From: a bacterium
GTDB taxonomy: Bacteria; Actinomycetota; Acidimicrobiia; Acidimicrobiales; Bin134
Direction of reading: 5' to 3'
NCBI GenBank assembly: GCA_028820035.1
Contig: JAPPKI010000167.1
Coordinates: forward strand, 5,774 to 11,883
DNA: 6,110 nt
The position numbers and the translations under genes were made by a program. Numbering within the stretch: the stretch's first letter is position 1; the number at the start of each line of letters is the position of its first letter. Under the pieces are notes generated by a model, which was given only the letters and a program-made list of their open reading frames with translations, was not told where the DNA came from and made no database searches. This document shows positions 1 through 5,680 of this stretch, one piece after another.

Positions 1-630
1 GTCCATGTAGGCGGCCCCGTCGGACTGGGCCAGCTCGAGCCGGCAGCCCTCACCAGTCTCCCGAGCCCGGATGATGCCGGACAAGAGGGCGAATGCGCCG
101 ATGAGCGGGGCGATGTTGATGCCGATATTGGGCATCTCCGGGATGCGGCAGAAGCCGTCATCGTCGTAGGCGGGGGGAATGAGCCCGGCCCAGGTGTCAT
201 AGGCGATGCCGTGGCTGGGCATGTCCTTGTAGGGACCGGTCATGCCGTATCCGCTGATGGTGGCGAAGACGATCTTGGGATTCACTTCTTTGAGCTGCTC
301 GTAGCCCAAGCCTCTCCGCTCCAGTGCTCCAGGCCTCATGGCCTCGACGACGGCATCAGCGTTACGGGCCAGTTCGAGATACAACTCCACGCCCTCGGGC
401 TGGCGCAGATCGAGCACGATGCTGCGTTTGCCCCGGTGGGTGTGCAGATGCAGCAACGACACTCCGTTGACTATGGGCCAGGTCATCTGGCGGATGTAAT
501 CGCCTTGGGGGGGTTCGACCTTGATTACGTCGGCACCGAGGTCGGACAAAAAGGTGGTCAAGAAGCCGGGGCCGAGAAGGGAACTCTCGATGACCCGGAC
601 ACCAGCAAGCGGGGGAGCGGGGTGGCTCAT
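1..630 (-). CDS. CaiB/BaiF family CoA-transferase homologue, 3' end beyond the window
   Basis: The first 210 residues are visible, with no stop before the left edge; the family is usually about 380-420 residues. Family marks are GADVIKVEPP at residues 32-41, RGKRSIVLDL (57-66), an AMRPGALERRGLGY stretch (107-120), ATISGYGMTGPY (123-134) and TGEGCRLELAQSD (192-204). Members move CoA between carboxylic acids or racemise acyl-CoAs in the cytoplasm. His140 in SHGIAYD matches the position of the AMACR catalytic His. However, the usual ADxxGG segment with the catalytic Asp (D169 of formyl-CoA transferase, D152 of human AMACR) reads NIGINIA at 168-174, with no Asp, so the mechanism is uncertain. The ATG overlaps the stop of the dehydrogenase gene by 4 bases (ATGA) and has a GGAGG site 9 bases upstream, which supports this start and translational coupling. 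It is the last visible gene of the operon. Family assignment is firm; substrate unknown. Confidence 0.9.
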   Translation of the reverse strand, partial: MSHPAPPLAGVRVIESSLLGPGFLTTFLSDLGADVIKVEPPQGDYIRQMTWPIVNGVSLLHLHTHRGKRSIVLDLRQPEGVELYLELARNADAVVEAMRPGALERRGLGYEQLKEVNPKIVFATISGYGMTGPYKDMPSHGIAYDTWAGLIPPAYDDDGFCRIPEMPNIGINIAPLIGAFALLSGIIRARETGEGCRLELAQSDGAAYMD

Positions 631-1340
631 GCCTTGGTACCTCCATCAACCCGCAGGACGACGCCATTGCAGTAGCTGGCGTCGTCGCTGGCTAGAAAGG
701 CGAACGCTGAGGCGAGCTCGGATGCGTGGGCCGGTCGGTGGTAGGGCTCCATGATGGCCATGAGGGTGTAATCGACGTCTTCGGGAGGCATGAACTGCTT
801 GTAGATCTCGGTCTCCACGCCTCCGGGAGCAATGCAGTTGACGCGGATTCCCTCGCGCCCGTTGGTACTGGCCATGGTTTGGGTGAGAGCGATCACCCCG
901 CCCTTGGAGGCCGAATAGGCAGAACTCCACGGCTGGGCATTGGTGCCCGCAATGGAGGCGGTGTTGACGATGCTGCCCTGGGATTCGAGCAAGTGGGGCA
1001 AGCATGCCTGAGACATGAAGAAGGTGCCGGTGAGGTTGACGCCGATCACCCGGTTCCATGCCTCCAGGGTCTCGTCCTCGTCGCGGGAGAAGTGGCCGAT
1101 GCCGGCGATGTTGCACAACACATCGATGCGGCCGTAGGCGTCCACGATCTGAGCGACGGTGGGAACGATGGCGTCCAGGTCGAGCAAATCCAGTTGCATA
1201 GCCATGTCAACGTCGTCAACCGGATCCCGGTCGATGCCTACCACGGTGCCGCCCTCTGAGCGCAAACGATCGGCGGTAGCACGCCCAATGCCGGAAGCCG
1301 CGCCGGTGACTATGGCGATTTTGTCTTCAAATCGATTCAT
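627..1340 (-). CDS. Short-chain dehydrogenase/reductase (SDR), probably NAD-dependent
   Basis: A 237-residue classical SDR, the normal length for the family. The cofactor motif TGAASGIG is at residues 12-19 and Asp37 ends the second beta strand (VVGID), which normally signals NAD(H) rather than NADP(H) preference. NIAG (77-80) replaces the usual NNAG. The catalytic set is complete: Asn102, Ser129 in NTASIAG, and Tyr142/Lys146 in YSASK. The PGG segment (172-174) and the C-terminal VDGGTKA are typical. It should interconvert a hydroxyl and a ketone; beside a MaoC hydratase, a 3-hydroxyacyl-CoA is a plausible substrate (inference). The ATG at 1340 was chosen because MNRFEDKIAIVTG matches the normal SDR N-terminus; the frame stays open to 1403, but that would run into the hydratase gene. 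No clear ribosome binding site precedes it. The hydratase stop is 14 bases upstream, and the stop overlaps the next gene by 4 bases. Confidence 0.93.
   Translation of the reverse strand: MNRFEDKIAIVTGAASGIGRATADRLRSEGGTVVGIDRDPVDDVDMAMQLDLLDLDAIVPTVAQIVDAYGRIDVLCNIAGIGHFSRDEDETLEAWNRVIGVNLTGTFFMSQACLPHLLESQGSIVNTASIAGTNAQPWSSAYSASKGGVIALTQTMASTNGREGIRVNCIAPGGVETEIYKQFMPPEDVDYTLMAIMEPYHRPAHASELASAFAFLASDDASYCNGVVLRVDGGTKA
640..644 (-). promoter_or_regulatory. Ribosome binding site inside the end of the dehydrogenase gene
   Basis: GGAGG read on the minus strand, 9 bases before the ATG of the CoA-transferase homologue. The same bases encode the conserved Gly-Gly near the C-terminus of the short-chain dehydrogenase (VDGGTKA), so the site lies wholly in upstream coding sequence. 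It decides the start at 630. Confidence 0.7.
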
Positions 1341-1354
1341 GCCAAAAGCATGGC

Positions 1355-1840
1355 CTATTGAGGCGGTCGGCGATGCATCAGAGCAGTGCGAACGGCCCGA
1401 CAAACGAGGGTTTCTGAGGCCGTGCAGTAGGCCCGGTGCTCTAGGGTCACCACGCCCTGAGTGGGGCGGGACTCGGATTGGCGGGCGTCCAGCACCTCGG
1501 TTTCCACCCGGATGGTGTCGCCGGCGAACACCGGGGCGCCGAAAGAGACCTCCTGGAAACCCAGATTGGCCACGGTGGTGCCCATGGTCGTTTCGTGGAC
1601 GCTGATGCCCACCGTCAATCCTAGAGTGAGCAGGGAGTTCACCAGCGGTTGGCCGAACTCGGTGTTGGAGGCGTAGTCGGCGTCAAGATGGATGGGCGCC
1701 GGGTTCATGGTCATGGTGGTGAAGGCCACGTTGTCGGCTTCGGTGATCGTGCGGCGAATGGCGTGATGGACAACCAGTCCGGGGGTCAAGTCCTCAAACC
1801 ACAGCCCAGTGACCGGTCGAGGAATCAGATTGTCTGTCAC
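1355..1840 (-). CDS. MaoC-like (hotdog fold) acyl-CoA hydratase/dehydratase
   Basis: A 161-residue single-hotdog MaoC protein. The core is recognisable: [10 protein letters not shown] at 12-21, [12 protein letters not shown] at 30-41, then the active-site stretch [10 protein letters not shown] at 44-53. His51 is the expected catalytic histidine; Asn46 sits where (R)-specific enoyl-CoA hydratases of the PhaJ type carry Asp. From memory, this Asn form is shared by a MaoC branch that includes mesaconyl-CoA hydratase-like proteins, so it need not mean an inactive enzyme. The expected reaction is reversible hydration of a 2-enoyl-CoA in the cytoplasm. The start is GTG, 9 bases after the repressor stop; no Shine-Dalgarno site is evident, so translation may depend on coupling to the repressor gene. 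No better start lies downstream, because the conserved core begins about 12 residues in. Substrate not determinable. Confidence 0.9.
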   Translation of the reverse strand: MTDNLIPRPVTGLWFEDLTPGLVVHHAIRRTITEADNVAFTTMTMNPAPIHLDADYASNTEFGQPLVNSLLTLGLTVGISVHETTMGTTVANLGFQEVSFGAPVFAGDTIRVETEVLDARQSESRPTQGVVTLEHRAYCTASETLVCRAVRTALMHRRPPQ

Positions 1841-1849
1841 AGTGGCAAA

Positions 1850-2494
1850 TTACCGGCCCGCGCGTTGAGGTGCCGTCATGGCCGCATTCCGAGAGGGTGC
1901 CTCAATGATCCCGGTCAACATGTCCACCAGATTGGCGGCATACACGTGGTCTTGAGTGGCCAAGGGATCGCCTGCTTCGATGCGGCGGGCCCGCTCGGCC
2001 AATGAGGCGGTCATCAGCTGGATCATGCCCAGAACCCGTTCGTCTCGCTGGGCCTTGTCGATGGCCGATGAGCGGTCTCGCAACAGCCTCAAGATGGCAT
2101 TGAGGTTTGCCGGCACGTGGGTGGGATCGAAATCCCAGCGACTGAAGTCTGCGCTGAGTTGGGCCACGATCCGCAGATAGCATCGACCGCTGTCGGTGGC
2201 CAACCGGTGAGTAAGGGGCTGAACCAGCGCCTCGATGAGCGCGGGAGTGTGGTCGTCATCCAGCGAAGCCCACACCTCGCCCCGGTCTTGGTCGATGGGC
2301 TCACCGTGCTCTCGCAAGATGGCGTCGAGCACCCCGCTACGGGACCCGAAGTGATAGGAGAGCGCCGAGCTGTTCTTTTGGCCGGCAGCGGCCACGATGT
2401 CTTGAACCCGCACCTTCCAGATGCCTTGCTCGGCGAACAGGCGCTCGGCTTCGGCGATCAGCCGGGCTCGGGTTTCGGTGGCGTCGCGGGGCAC
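1850..2494 (-). CDS. TetR/AcrR family transcriptional regulator, probable repressor of its own operon
   Basis: A 214-residue protein, typical TetR size. The N-terminal helix-turn-helix domain spans about residues 6-52: TETRARLIAEAERLFAEQG (7-24), then VQDIVAAAGQKNSSALSYHF (30-49), which carries the recognition helix and the family-typical YHFGSRSGVLDAIL ending. The rest is a helical ligand-binding and dimerisation domain with no assignable ligand. The GTG start was chosen because GAGGAA lies 8 bases upstream and PRDATETRARL is a normal TetR N-terminus; the frame stays open far upstream, but only as a shadow of the monooxygenase gene. It is the second gene of the operon, 26 bases after the monooxygenase. 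A perfect inverted repeat in the operon promoter is the obvious operator candidate, so negative autoregulation relieved by a pathway acyl-CoA or substrate is inferred. Confidence 0.93.
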   Translation of the reverse strand: MPRDATETRARLIAEAERLFAEQGIWKVRVQDIVAAAGQKNSSALSYHFGSRSGVLDAILREHGEPIDQDRGEVWASLDDDHTPALIEALVQPLTHRLATDSGRCYLRIVAQLSADFSRWDFDPTHVPANLNAILRLLRDRSSAIDKAQRDERVLGMIQLMTASLAERARRIEAGDPLATQDHVYAANLVDMLTGIIEAPSRNAAMTAPQRAGR

Positions 2495-2502
2495 AGCCGC
2501 TG

Positions 2503-2508
2503 TTCCTC
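2503..2508 (-). promoter_or_regulatory. Ribosome binding site of the TetR gene
   Basis: GAGGAA on the minus strand, 8 bases before the GTG at 2494, in the 26-base gap after the monooxygenase stop. It fixes the start in a frame that otherwise stays open for 233 more codons upstream. Confidence 0.65.
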
Positions 2509-2520
2509 GAGTCGGTCGGG

Positions 2521-3741
2521 CTATTTGCCGTGGCCCAGGGGCAATATGGCGGTGTCGGGGATGAGCTCCACGTCGATGCCGTCGGGTAGCGGGAATTCGA
2601 AGTCGGGATACCGACGCTGGGCGGTCGCCCGATAGCGGTCGGTGGAGTGGATCGGATCGGGGTCGTACTCGGGGATGACCTTGGTGCCGAACACCTCCAG
2701 CATCTCGTCGATCTCGTCGTGCTCCATGCCCTCGCCGGGCAGGCCGAACACCACCTGATCGCAGCCAACCGTCTGGTAACGGGCCACCTGTTCGCAGACC
2801 TCTTCGGCATTGCCGCACAGCATGTAGCCGCCGGCAATGGCCCCGTCGAGCATCTCGTCGGTCCACTCGATCTGGTTGGGCGCAGAAGGCCAGGTGATGG
2901 CATCGGGAGACTTGGGCATGGTGTCGTGGTAGAGGTTCACCATCGTGACCAGGTAGCCCCGCCCTTTGGCTTTGGCGATCTCCCGGGCCCGCTCCCGGTC
3001 TTCCAGGCAGATGACCGCGTTGGTCATCATCACGTTGTCGTTTTTGAACTGGCCGATCTGCTCCACCGGGCTTTGGATGGCTTCCTTGTAGGCGTCGATG
3101 CGGCCCTTGAGGTTGAAGATGGGCTCGAAGTTGAAGGCGATGGCGCCGATGCCCAGCGACCCGGCCTTGGCGAAGGTGGGCGGGTTGCCGCACGCAACCC
3201 AGATGGGGGGATGGCCGTGGCCGTGGGGCTTGGGCAGCACGTTGTGAGGCTTGGGCACCGAGAAGTGCTCGCCCTCGAAGCAGTAGTCACGCTGCTCCCA
3301 CATGCGGGGGATCTCGCGGATTACCTCATCCCACATCGACTTGGTTTCGGGCGGGGTCAGCCCGCCGAAGGTGGCCACCTCATGGCTGCCCGCACCTCGC
3401 CCGGTGCCAAACTCAAAGCGGTTCTCGGTGATGTGGTCGAGCATTGCGGCCCGCTCGGCAATGCGGACCGGGTGTTCCTTGGCCGTCGGCAGGCTGGTGA
3501 TGCCGGTGGAGAGATGGATGCGATCGGTTTTGGCGGCCACGTAGCCCATGACTGGGGCTGGCGCAGACATGTGGCTGTACTCAGTGAGGCAGTGGTGCTC
3601 GCCGAACCAGGCGTACTTCCAGTTGTACTTGTCAGCGGTGATGACGTAGTGGGCCTCCCGCATCAAGGCAGTGTGCTCGGCTTCGGTGTCGTGGGCTGCT
3701 GGCCCAGGGATGTAGCCGTTTACGAAAATTCCAAACTCCAT
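2521..3741 (-). CDS. Luciferase-like (LLM class) flavin-dependent monooxygenase
   Basis: A 406-residue protein of the bacterial luciferase-like superfamily, a TIM barrel that uses reduced FMN or F420. Supporting features are the N-terminal MEFGIFVNGY, WFGEHH (45-50), the STGITSLPTAKEHPVRIAER region (78-97), LDHITENRFEFGTGRG (101-116) and PPIWVACGNPPTFAKAGSLG (178-197). WFGEHH resembles the FMN-type alkanal monooxygenase branch, but FMN versus F420 cannot be settled by eye. The barrel seems to end near residue 350, followed by a Pro/Asp-rich tail of about 50 residues. Such enzymes insert one oxygen atom into an aldehyde, ketone or similar substrate, or act as oxidoreductases. The ATG is well supported by GGAGGAG three bases upstream. 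It is the first gene of the operon, and a promoter with a candidate operator lies directly in front. Family is clear; substrate unknown. Confidence 0.93.
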   Translation of the reverse strand: MEFGIFVNGYIPGPAAHDTEAEHTALMREAHYVITADKYNWKYAWFGEHHCLTEYSHMSAPAPVMGYVAAKTDRIHLSTGITSLPTAKEHPVRIAERAAMLDHITENRFEFGTGRGAGSHEVATFGGLTPPETKSMWDEVIREIPRMWEQRDYCFEGEHFSVPKPHNVLPKPHGHGHPPIWVACGNPPTFAKAGSLGIGAIAFNFEPIFNLKGRIDAYKEAIQSPVEQIGQFKNDNVMMTNAVICLEDRERAREIAKAKGRGYLVTMVNLYHDTMPKSPDAITWPSAPNQIEWTDEMLDGAIAGGYMLCGNAEEVCEQVARYQTVGCDQVVFGLPGEGMEHDEIDEMLEVFGTKVIPEYDPDPIHSTDRYRATAQRRYPDFEFPLPDGIDVELIPDTAILPLGHGK

Positions 3742-3744
3742 GAT

Positions 3745-3751
3745 CTCCTCC
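3745..3751 (-). promoter_or_regulatory. Strong ribosome binding site of the monooxygenase gene
   Basis: GGAGGAG on the minus strand, with the GGAGG core 5 bases from the ATG at 3741. This is the best Shine-Dalgarno match in the window and marks the head of the operon. Confidence 0.8.
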
Positions 3752-3782
3752 GCGTCCGTTAGGTGAGGGCAATGCTGAGCCA

Positions 3783-3805
3783 GTTCTAATGGAAGATATT
3801 AGAAC
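3783..3805. repeat. Perfect inverted repeat GTTCTAAT-N7-ATTAGAAC, candidate TetR operator
   Basis: Both 8-base arms match exactly (3783-3790 and 3798-3805) around the 7-base centre GGAAGAT; the 23-base overall length fits operators bound by TetR-family dimers. It lies between and over the promoter elements of an operon whose second gene encodes a TetR protein. It is AT-rich in a GC-rich region. No U-tract follows on either strand, so it is not a standard terminator. The part reading AGAACGTGT (3801-3809) also resembles half of the AGAAC/GTTCT operators of KstR-type regulators; that likeness is from memory and weak. Confidence 0.6.
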
Positions 3806-3812
3806 GTGTCAA
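3783..3812 (-). promoter_or_regulatory. Probable sigma70-type promoter of the monooxygenase operon
   Basis: On the minus strand a perfect TTGACA (3812-3807) is followed by an 18-base spacer and TAGAAC (3788-3783), which matches TATAAT at four of six positions. Transcription would start near 3777-3775, leaving a leader of about 35 bases before the ATG. The -35 box begins one base after the pheA stop codon. The inverted repeat at 3783-3805 occupies the spacer and the -10 box. Confidence 0.6.
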
Positions 3813-3813
3813 G

Positions 3814-4761
3814 TCAAGATTCATCCACTTGGCGGCGCAGCGACTCCATCCAACTCTGGGCCTCGCTCCACGCAGAGGTGGCATTGCTGCTCTTCTCCTC
3901 GTGGCCCCGAGTTGTGGTGGGATAAGAACCGAGGAACTTCACCTCGCCGTGTTTGGCCAGGATGCTGGTGAGGCAGTCGGCCACCAGCTGGTCAGCGATG
4001 TGGCCCTCAAGGTCGATAAGGAAGCAGTAATCGCCCAACGCCTTCTTGGTGGGCCGGGATTCCAGCTTGGTGAGGTTGATAGAGCGAGCCGCGAACTCGG
4101 CGAGAATGCCCATCAGCGAGCCCGATCGGTCGGCACGCTGGAAGACCACGATTGAGGTTTTGTCGTGCCCGGTAGGAGTAGGCACGCCCGAGCTGGAGAC
4201 CGCCACGAAGCGGGTTTGGTTTTCGGGGTGGTCCTCGATATCGGTAGCAATCAGTTCCAGCCCGTAGAGCTGCTGAGACAGGGCGGTGCCTATGGCCGCA
4301 ACGGCTGCATCTTGCGAAGCGGCGAGGCCCAGCGCCGCGGCCGCGGTGGAATTTGCCGCCATTTCTTCGGCATGGGGCAGGTTGTTGGTCAGATAGCGCC
4401 GGCACTGCGCAGTGGCCACTGGGAAGCTGATGACCCTTTGGATTGTCTCCAATGACGCGCCGGGAAGCCCGAGAAGGTGGAGTCGGACGTCGATTATCAC
4501 CTCTCGCTGGATGAGAAGGTCGTGCTCGAAGATCAAAGCGTCTAGGGCGACGTTTACCGTGCCCTCTATGGAATTCTCGATAGCGGTGAATCCCAAATCG
4601 GCGCGGCCATCCGCGGCGGCTTCGAGCACCTCGGGGATCGACCGGCAGAGCAGGTGATCGGCTTCAGCCAGGTCGGGTTGGGTGAGAAGCGCCTCCTCTG
4701 TGAAAGTGCCCGGAGGACCGAGATAGGCCACGTGGCTTATGGATCGGGCAGAGGCAGTCAC
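3814..4761 (-). CDS. pheA: Prephenate dehydratase with C-terminal ACT domain
   Basis: Converts prephenate to phenylpyruvate, water and CO2, the committed step to phenylalanine. From the chosen GTG it is 315 residues. The catalytic domain shows AYLGPPGTFTEEAL (12-25), ENSIEGTVNVALD (62-74) and the diagnostic Thr-Arg-Phe at 183-185 in ENQTRFVAVS, where the Thr is the catalytic residue. The ACT domain (about 200-280) should bind phenylalanine for feedback control; it has the ESRP motif at 234-237, but GSL (214-216) in place of the usual GAL. FLGSYP (276-281) is followed by a charged tail of about 34 residues that is longer than usual. There is no chorismate mutase domain. The start is uncertain: GTG at 4761 leaves a normal divergent gap to larB, GTG at 4731 would give the family's usual MxAYLGPxGTF beginning, and ATG at 4866 would overlap larB. 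None has a clear ribosome binding site. Confidence 0.95.
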   Translation of the reverse strand: MTASARSISHVAYLGPPGTFTEEALLTQPDLAEADHLLCRSIPEVLEAAADGRADLGFTAIENSIEGTVNVALDALIFEHDLLIQREVIIDVRLHLLGLPGASLETIQRVISFPVATAQCRRYLTNNLPHAEEMAANSTAAAALGLAASQDAAVAAIGTALSQQLYGLELIATDIEDHPENQTRFVAVSSSGVPTPTGHDKTSIVVFQRADRSGSLMGILAEFAARSINLTKLESRPTKKALGDYCFLIDLEGHIADQLVADCLTSILAKHGEVKFLGSYPTTTRGHEEKSSNATSAWSEAQSWMESLRRQVDES

Positions 4762-4781
4762 AAAGGGGCAGGATAGTGGTA

Positions 4782-4809
4782 TTGAGAAACGTGGTCGCGG
4801 TGAGAAAAT
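4782..4809 (+). promoter_or_regulatory. Possible promoter for larB in the pheA-larB divergent gap
   Basis: The 81-base gap between the divergent pheA and larB starts has TTGAGA (4782-4787), a 16-base spacer and GAAAAT (4804-4809), matching the sigma70 consensus at five and four of six positions. Transcription would start near 4816, some 27 bases before the GTG. A direct repeat TGAGAAA (4783-4789 and 4801-4807) overlaps both boxes. No convincing promoter was found for pheA on the opposite strand. Confidence 0.35.
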
Positions 4810-4842
4810 GGCAAGGACTACTGGAAAAGGCGGGATATCGAG

Positions 4843-5619
4843 GTGGATGAGGCTTTTCTTCGGCAAATGATGGACGACGTGCGCAGCGGCACGCTGTCGG
4901 CTGATGACGCAGTGCGGCAGCTACGGCGGCTGCCGTTTGCCGATTTGGGGTTTGCCCGGGTGGATCATCATCGGAACCTCCGCCAGGGGCTGGCCGAGGT
5001 GGTTTACGGACCGGGCAAGACACCCGACCAGTGCGCGGCAATCGTCGAGGAGCTGCTCGATCAGCCCGGAGGTCCGGTGCTGTTGACTCGGGCCTCAGCC
5101 GAGCAGGCCTCGGCCTCGCTGGGCCTCAACCCTGGCGGGGAGCGCTACGAGGCCACTTTGATCTGGCGGCCGGCACCCCCGCGGCCCGAGAGGGTAGTGC
5201 TGGCCGCGGCCGGTACTGCCGATCTCCGGGTGGCCGACGAGTGCGGAGTGGTGCTGGCTGCTCATGGGCTGGCGCCAAAGCGGCTGAACGATGTGGGGGT
5301 GGCCGGACTTCATCGGATTATGAACGAAGTCGACTCACTGGCGGAGGCCGACGCCGTTGTTGTTGTTGCTGGGATGGAGGGGGCTTTGGCCTCAGTGGTG
5401 GGAGGGCTGACGGCGGCCCCGGTGGTGGCCGTGCCCACGAGTGCGGGGTACGGGTCCTCGTTGGAAGGGGTCACCCCGCTGCTGGCCATGATGTCGTCAT
5501 GTGCCGCGGGTGTGACCGTTGTCGGAGTGGACAACGGCTTTGGGGCAGCCTGCGCGGTGCTGAGGCTGTTCAAGACCAGGGATCGAGCAGTGGCGCGGGC
5601 AGGGTTGAATGATGGCTGA
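4843..5619 (+). CDS. larB: LarB, carboxylase/hydrolase of nickel-pincer cofactor biosynthesis
   Basis: A 258-residue LarB, near the family's usual 245-260. In the known pathway LarB carboxylates C5 of the pyridinium ring of nicotinic acid adenine dinucleotide and hydrolyses the phosphoanhydride, giving pyridinium-3,5-biscarboxylic acid mononucleotide and AMP. The N-terminal region has LGFARVDHHRNLRQGLAEV (35-53) and YGPGKTP (55-61), both characteristic. The PurE-like (AIR carboxylase) C-terminal half has AAAGTADLRVADE (121-133), VVVAGMEGALASVVGGL (173-189), AVPTSAGYGSSLEGVTPLL (196-214) and SSCAAGVTVVGVDNGFGAA (218-236). Cys220 appears to correspond to the conserved Cys reported near the substrate site of Lactobacillus LarB. 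The GTG start gives the usual spacing to the conserved core; an ATG at 4867 is possible. A GGCGGG stretch about 10 bases upstream is a weak ribosome site. larC follows, divergent from pheA. Confidence 0.95.
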   Translation: MDEAFLRQMMDDVRSGTLSADDAVRQLRRLPFADLGFARVDHHRNLRQGLAEVVYGPGKTPDQCAAIVEELLDQPGGPVLLTRASAEQASASLGLNPGGERYEATLIWRPAPPRPERVVLAAAGTADLRVADECGVVLAAHGLAPKRLNDVGVAGLHRIMNEVDSLAEADAVVVVAGMEGALASVVGGLTAAPVVAVPTSAGYGSSLEGVTPLLAMMSSCAAGVTVVGVDNGFGAACAVLRLFKTRDRAVARAGLNDG

Positions 5620-5680
5620 GCGGAGCCACCGATGGCTGAGTGGAGCGACCGAAAGCCGAGTGGAGTGAACCATGGCTGAG
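5611..5680 (+). repeat. Tandem 20-base repeats spanning the larB stop and larC start
   Basis: Unit 1 (5611-5630) and unit 2 (5631-5650) are 20 bases each and differ at two positions. Unit 3 (5651-5671) is 21 bases and more diverged. A partial fourth copy (5672-5680) is the ATGGCTGAG start of larC. Units 1 and 2 each carry ATGGCTGAG followed by a GGAG ribosome-site-like core, so the larC initiation region appears to have been duplicated. The first unit includes the larB stop TGA. Only the last ATG opens larC: the frame from 5612 stops at 5666-5668, and that from 5632 stops at 5677-5679. Confidence 0.75.

Noticed and set aside
206..213. Gly141 following His140 (HGIAY against HDINY in AMACR) as loss of the catalytic Asp
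   Set aside because: In AMACR the Asp after that His is not the catalytic one; the catalytic Asp lies about 30 residues later in ADFAGG, which is discussed as a finding instead.
2495..3193. Open frame extending the TetR gene upstream by 233 codons, suggesting a fusion protein
   Set aside because: The extension is an alternative frame of the well-supported monooxygenase gene and resembles no protein; the TetR GTG has its own GAGGAA site at the right distance.
2647..3762. 371-codon open frame on the plus strand
   Set aside because: It is antisense to the monooxygenase gene, a typical shadow frame in GC-rich coding DNA, with no recognisable domain.
3783..3805. Inverted repeat read as a transcription terminator for pheA
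   Set aside because: The arms are AT-rich and no run of T follows on the minus strand; the position within a good promoter fits an operator better.
4762..4866. Upstream ATG start for pheA at 4866
   Set aside because: It would overlap the divergent larB start and add 35 residues with no counterpart in prephenate dehydratases.
5612..5668. larC start at the first ATGGCTGAG copy
   Set aside because: This frame is the same as larC but meets a TGA at 5666-5668 before the real start.
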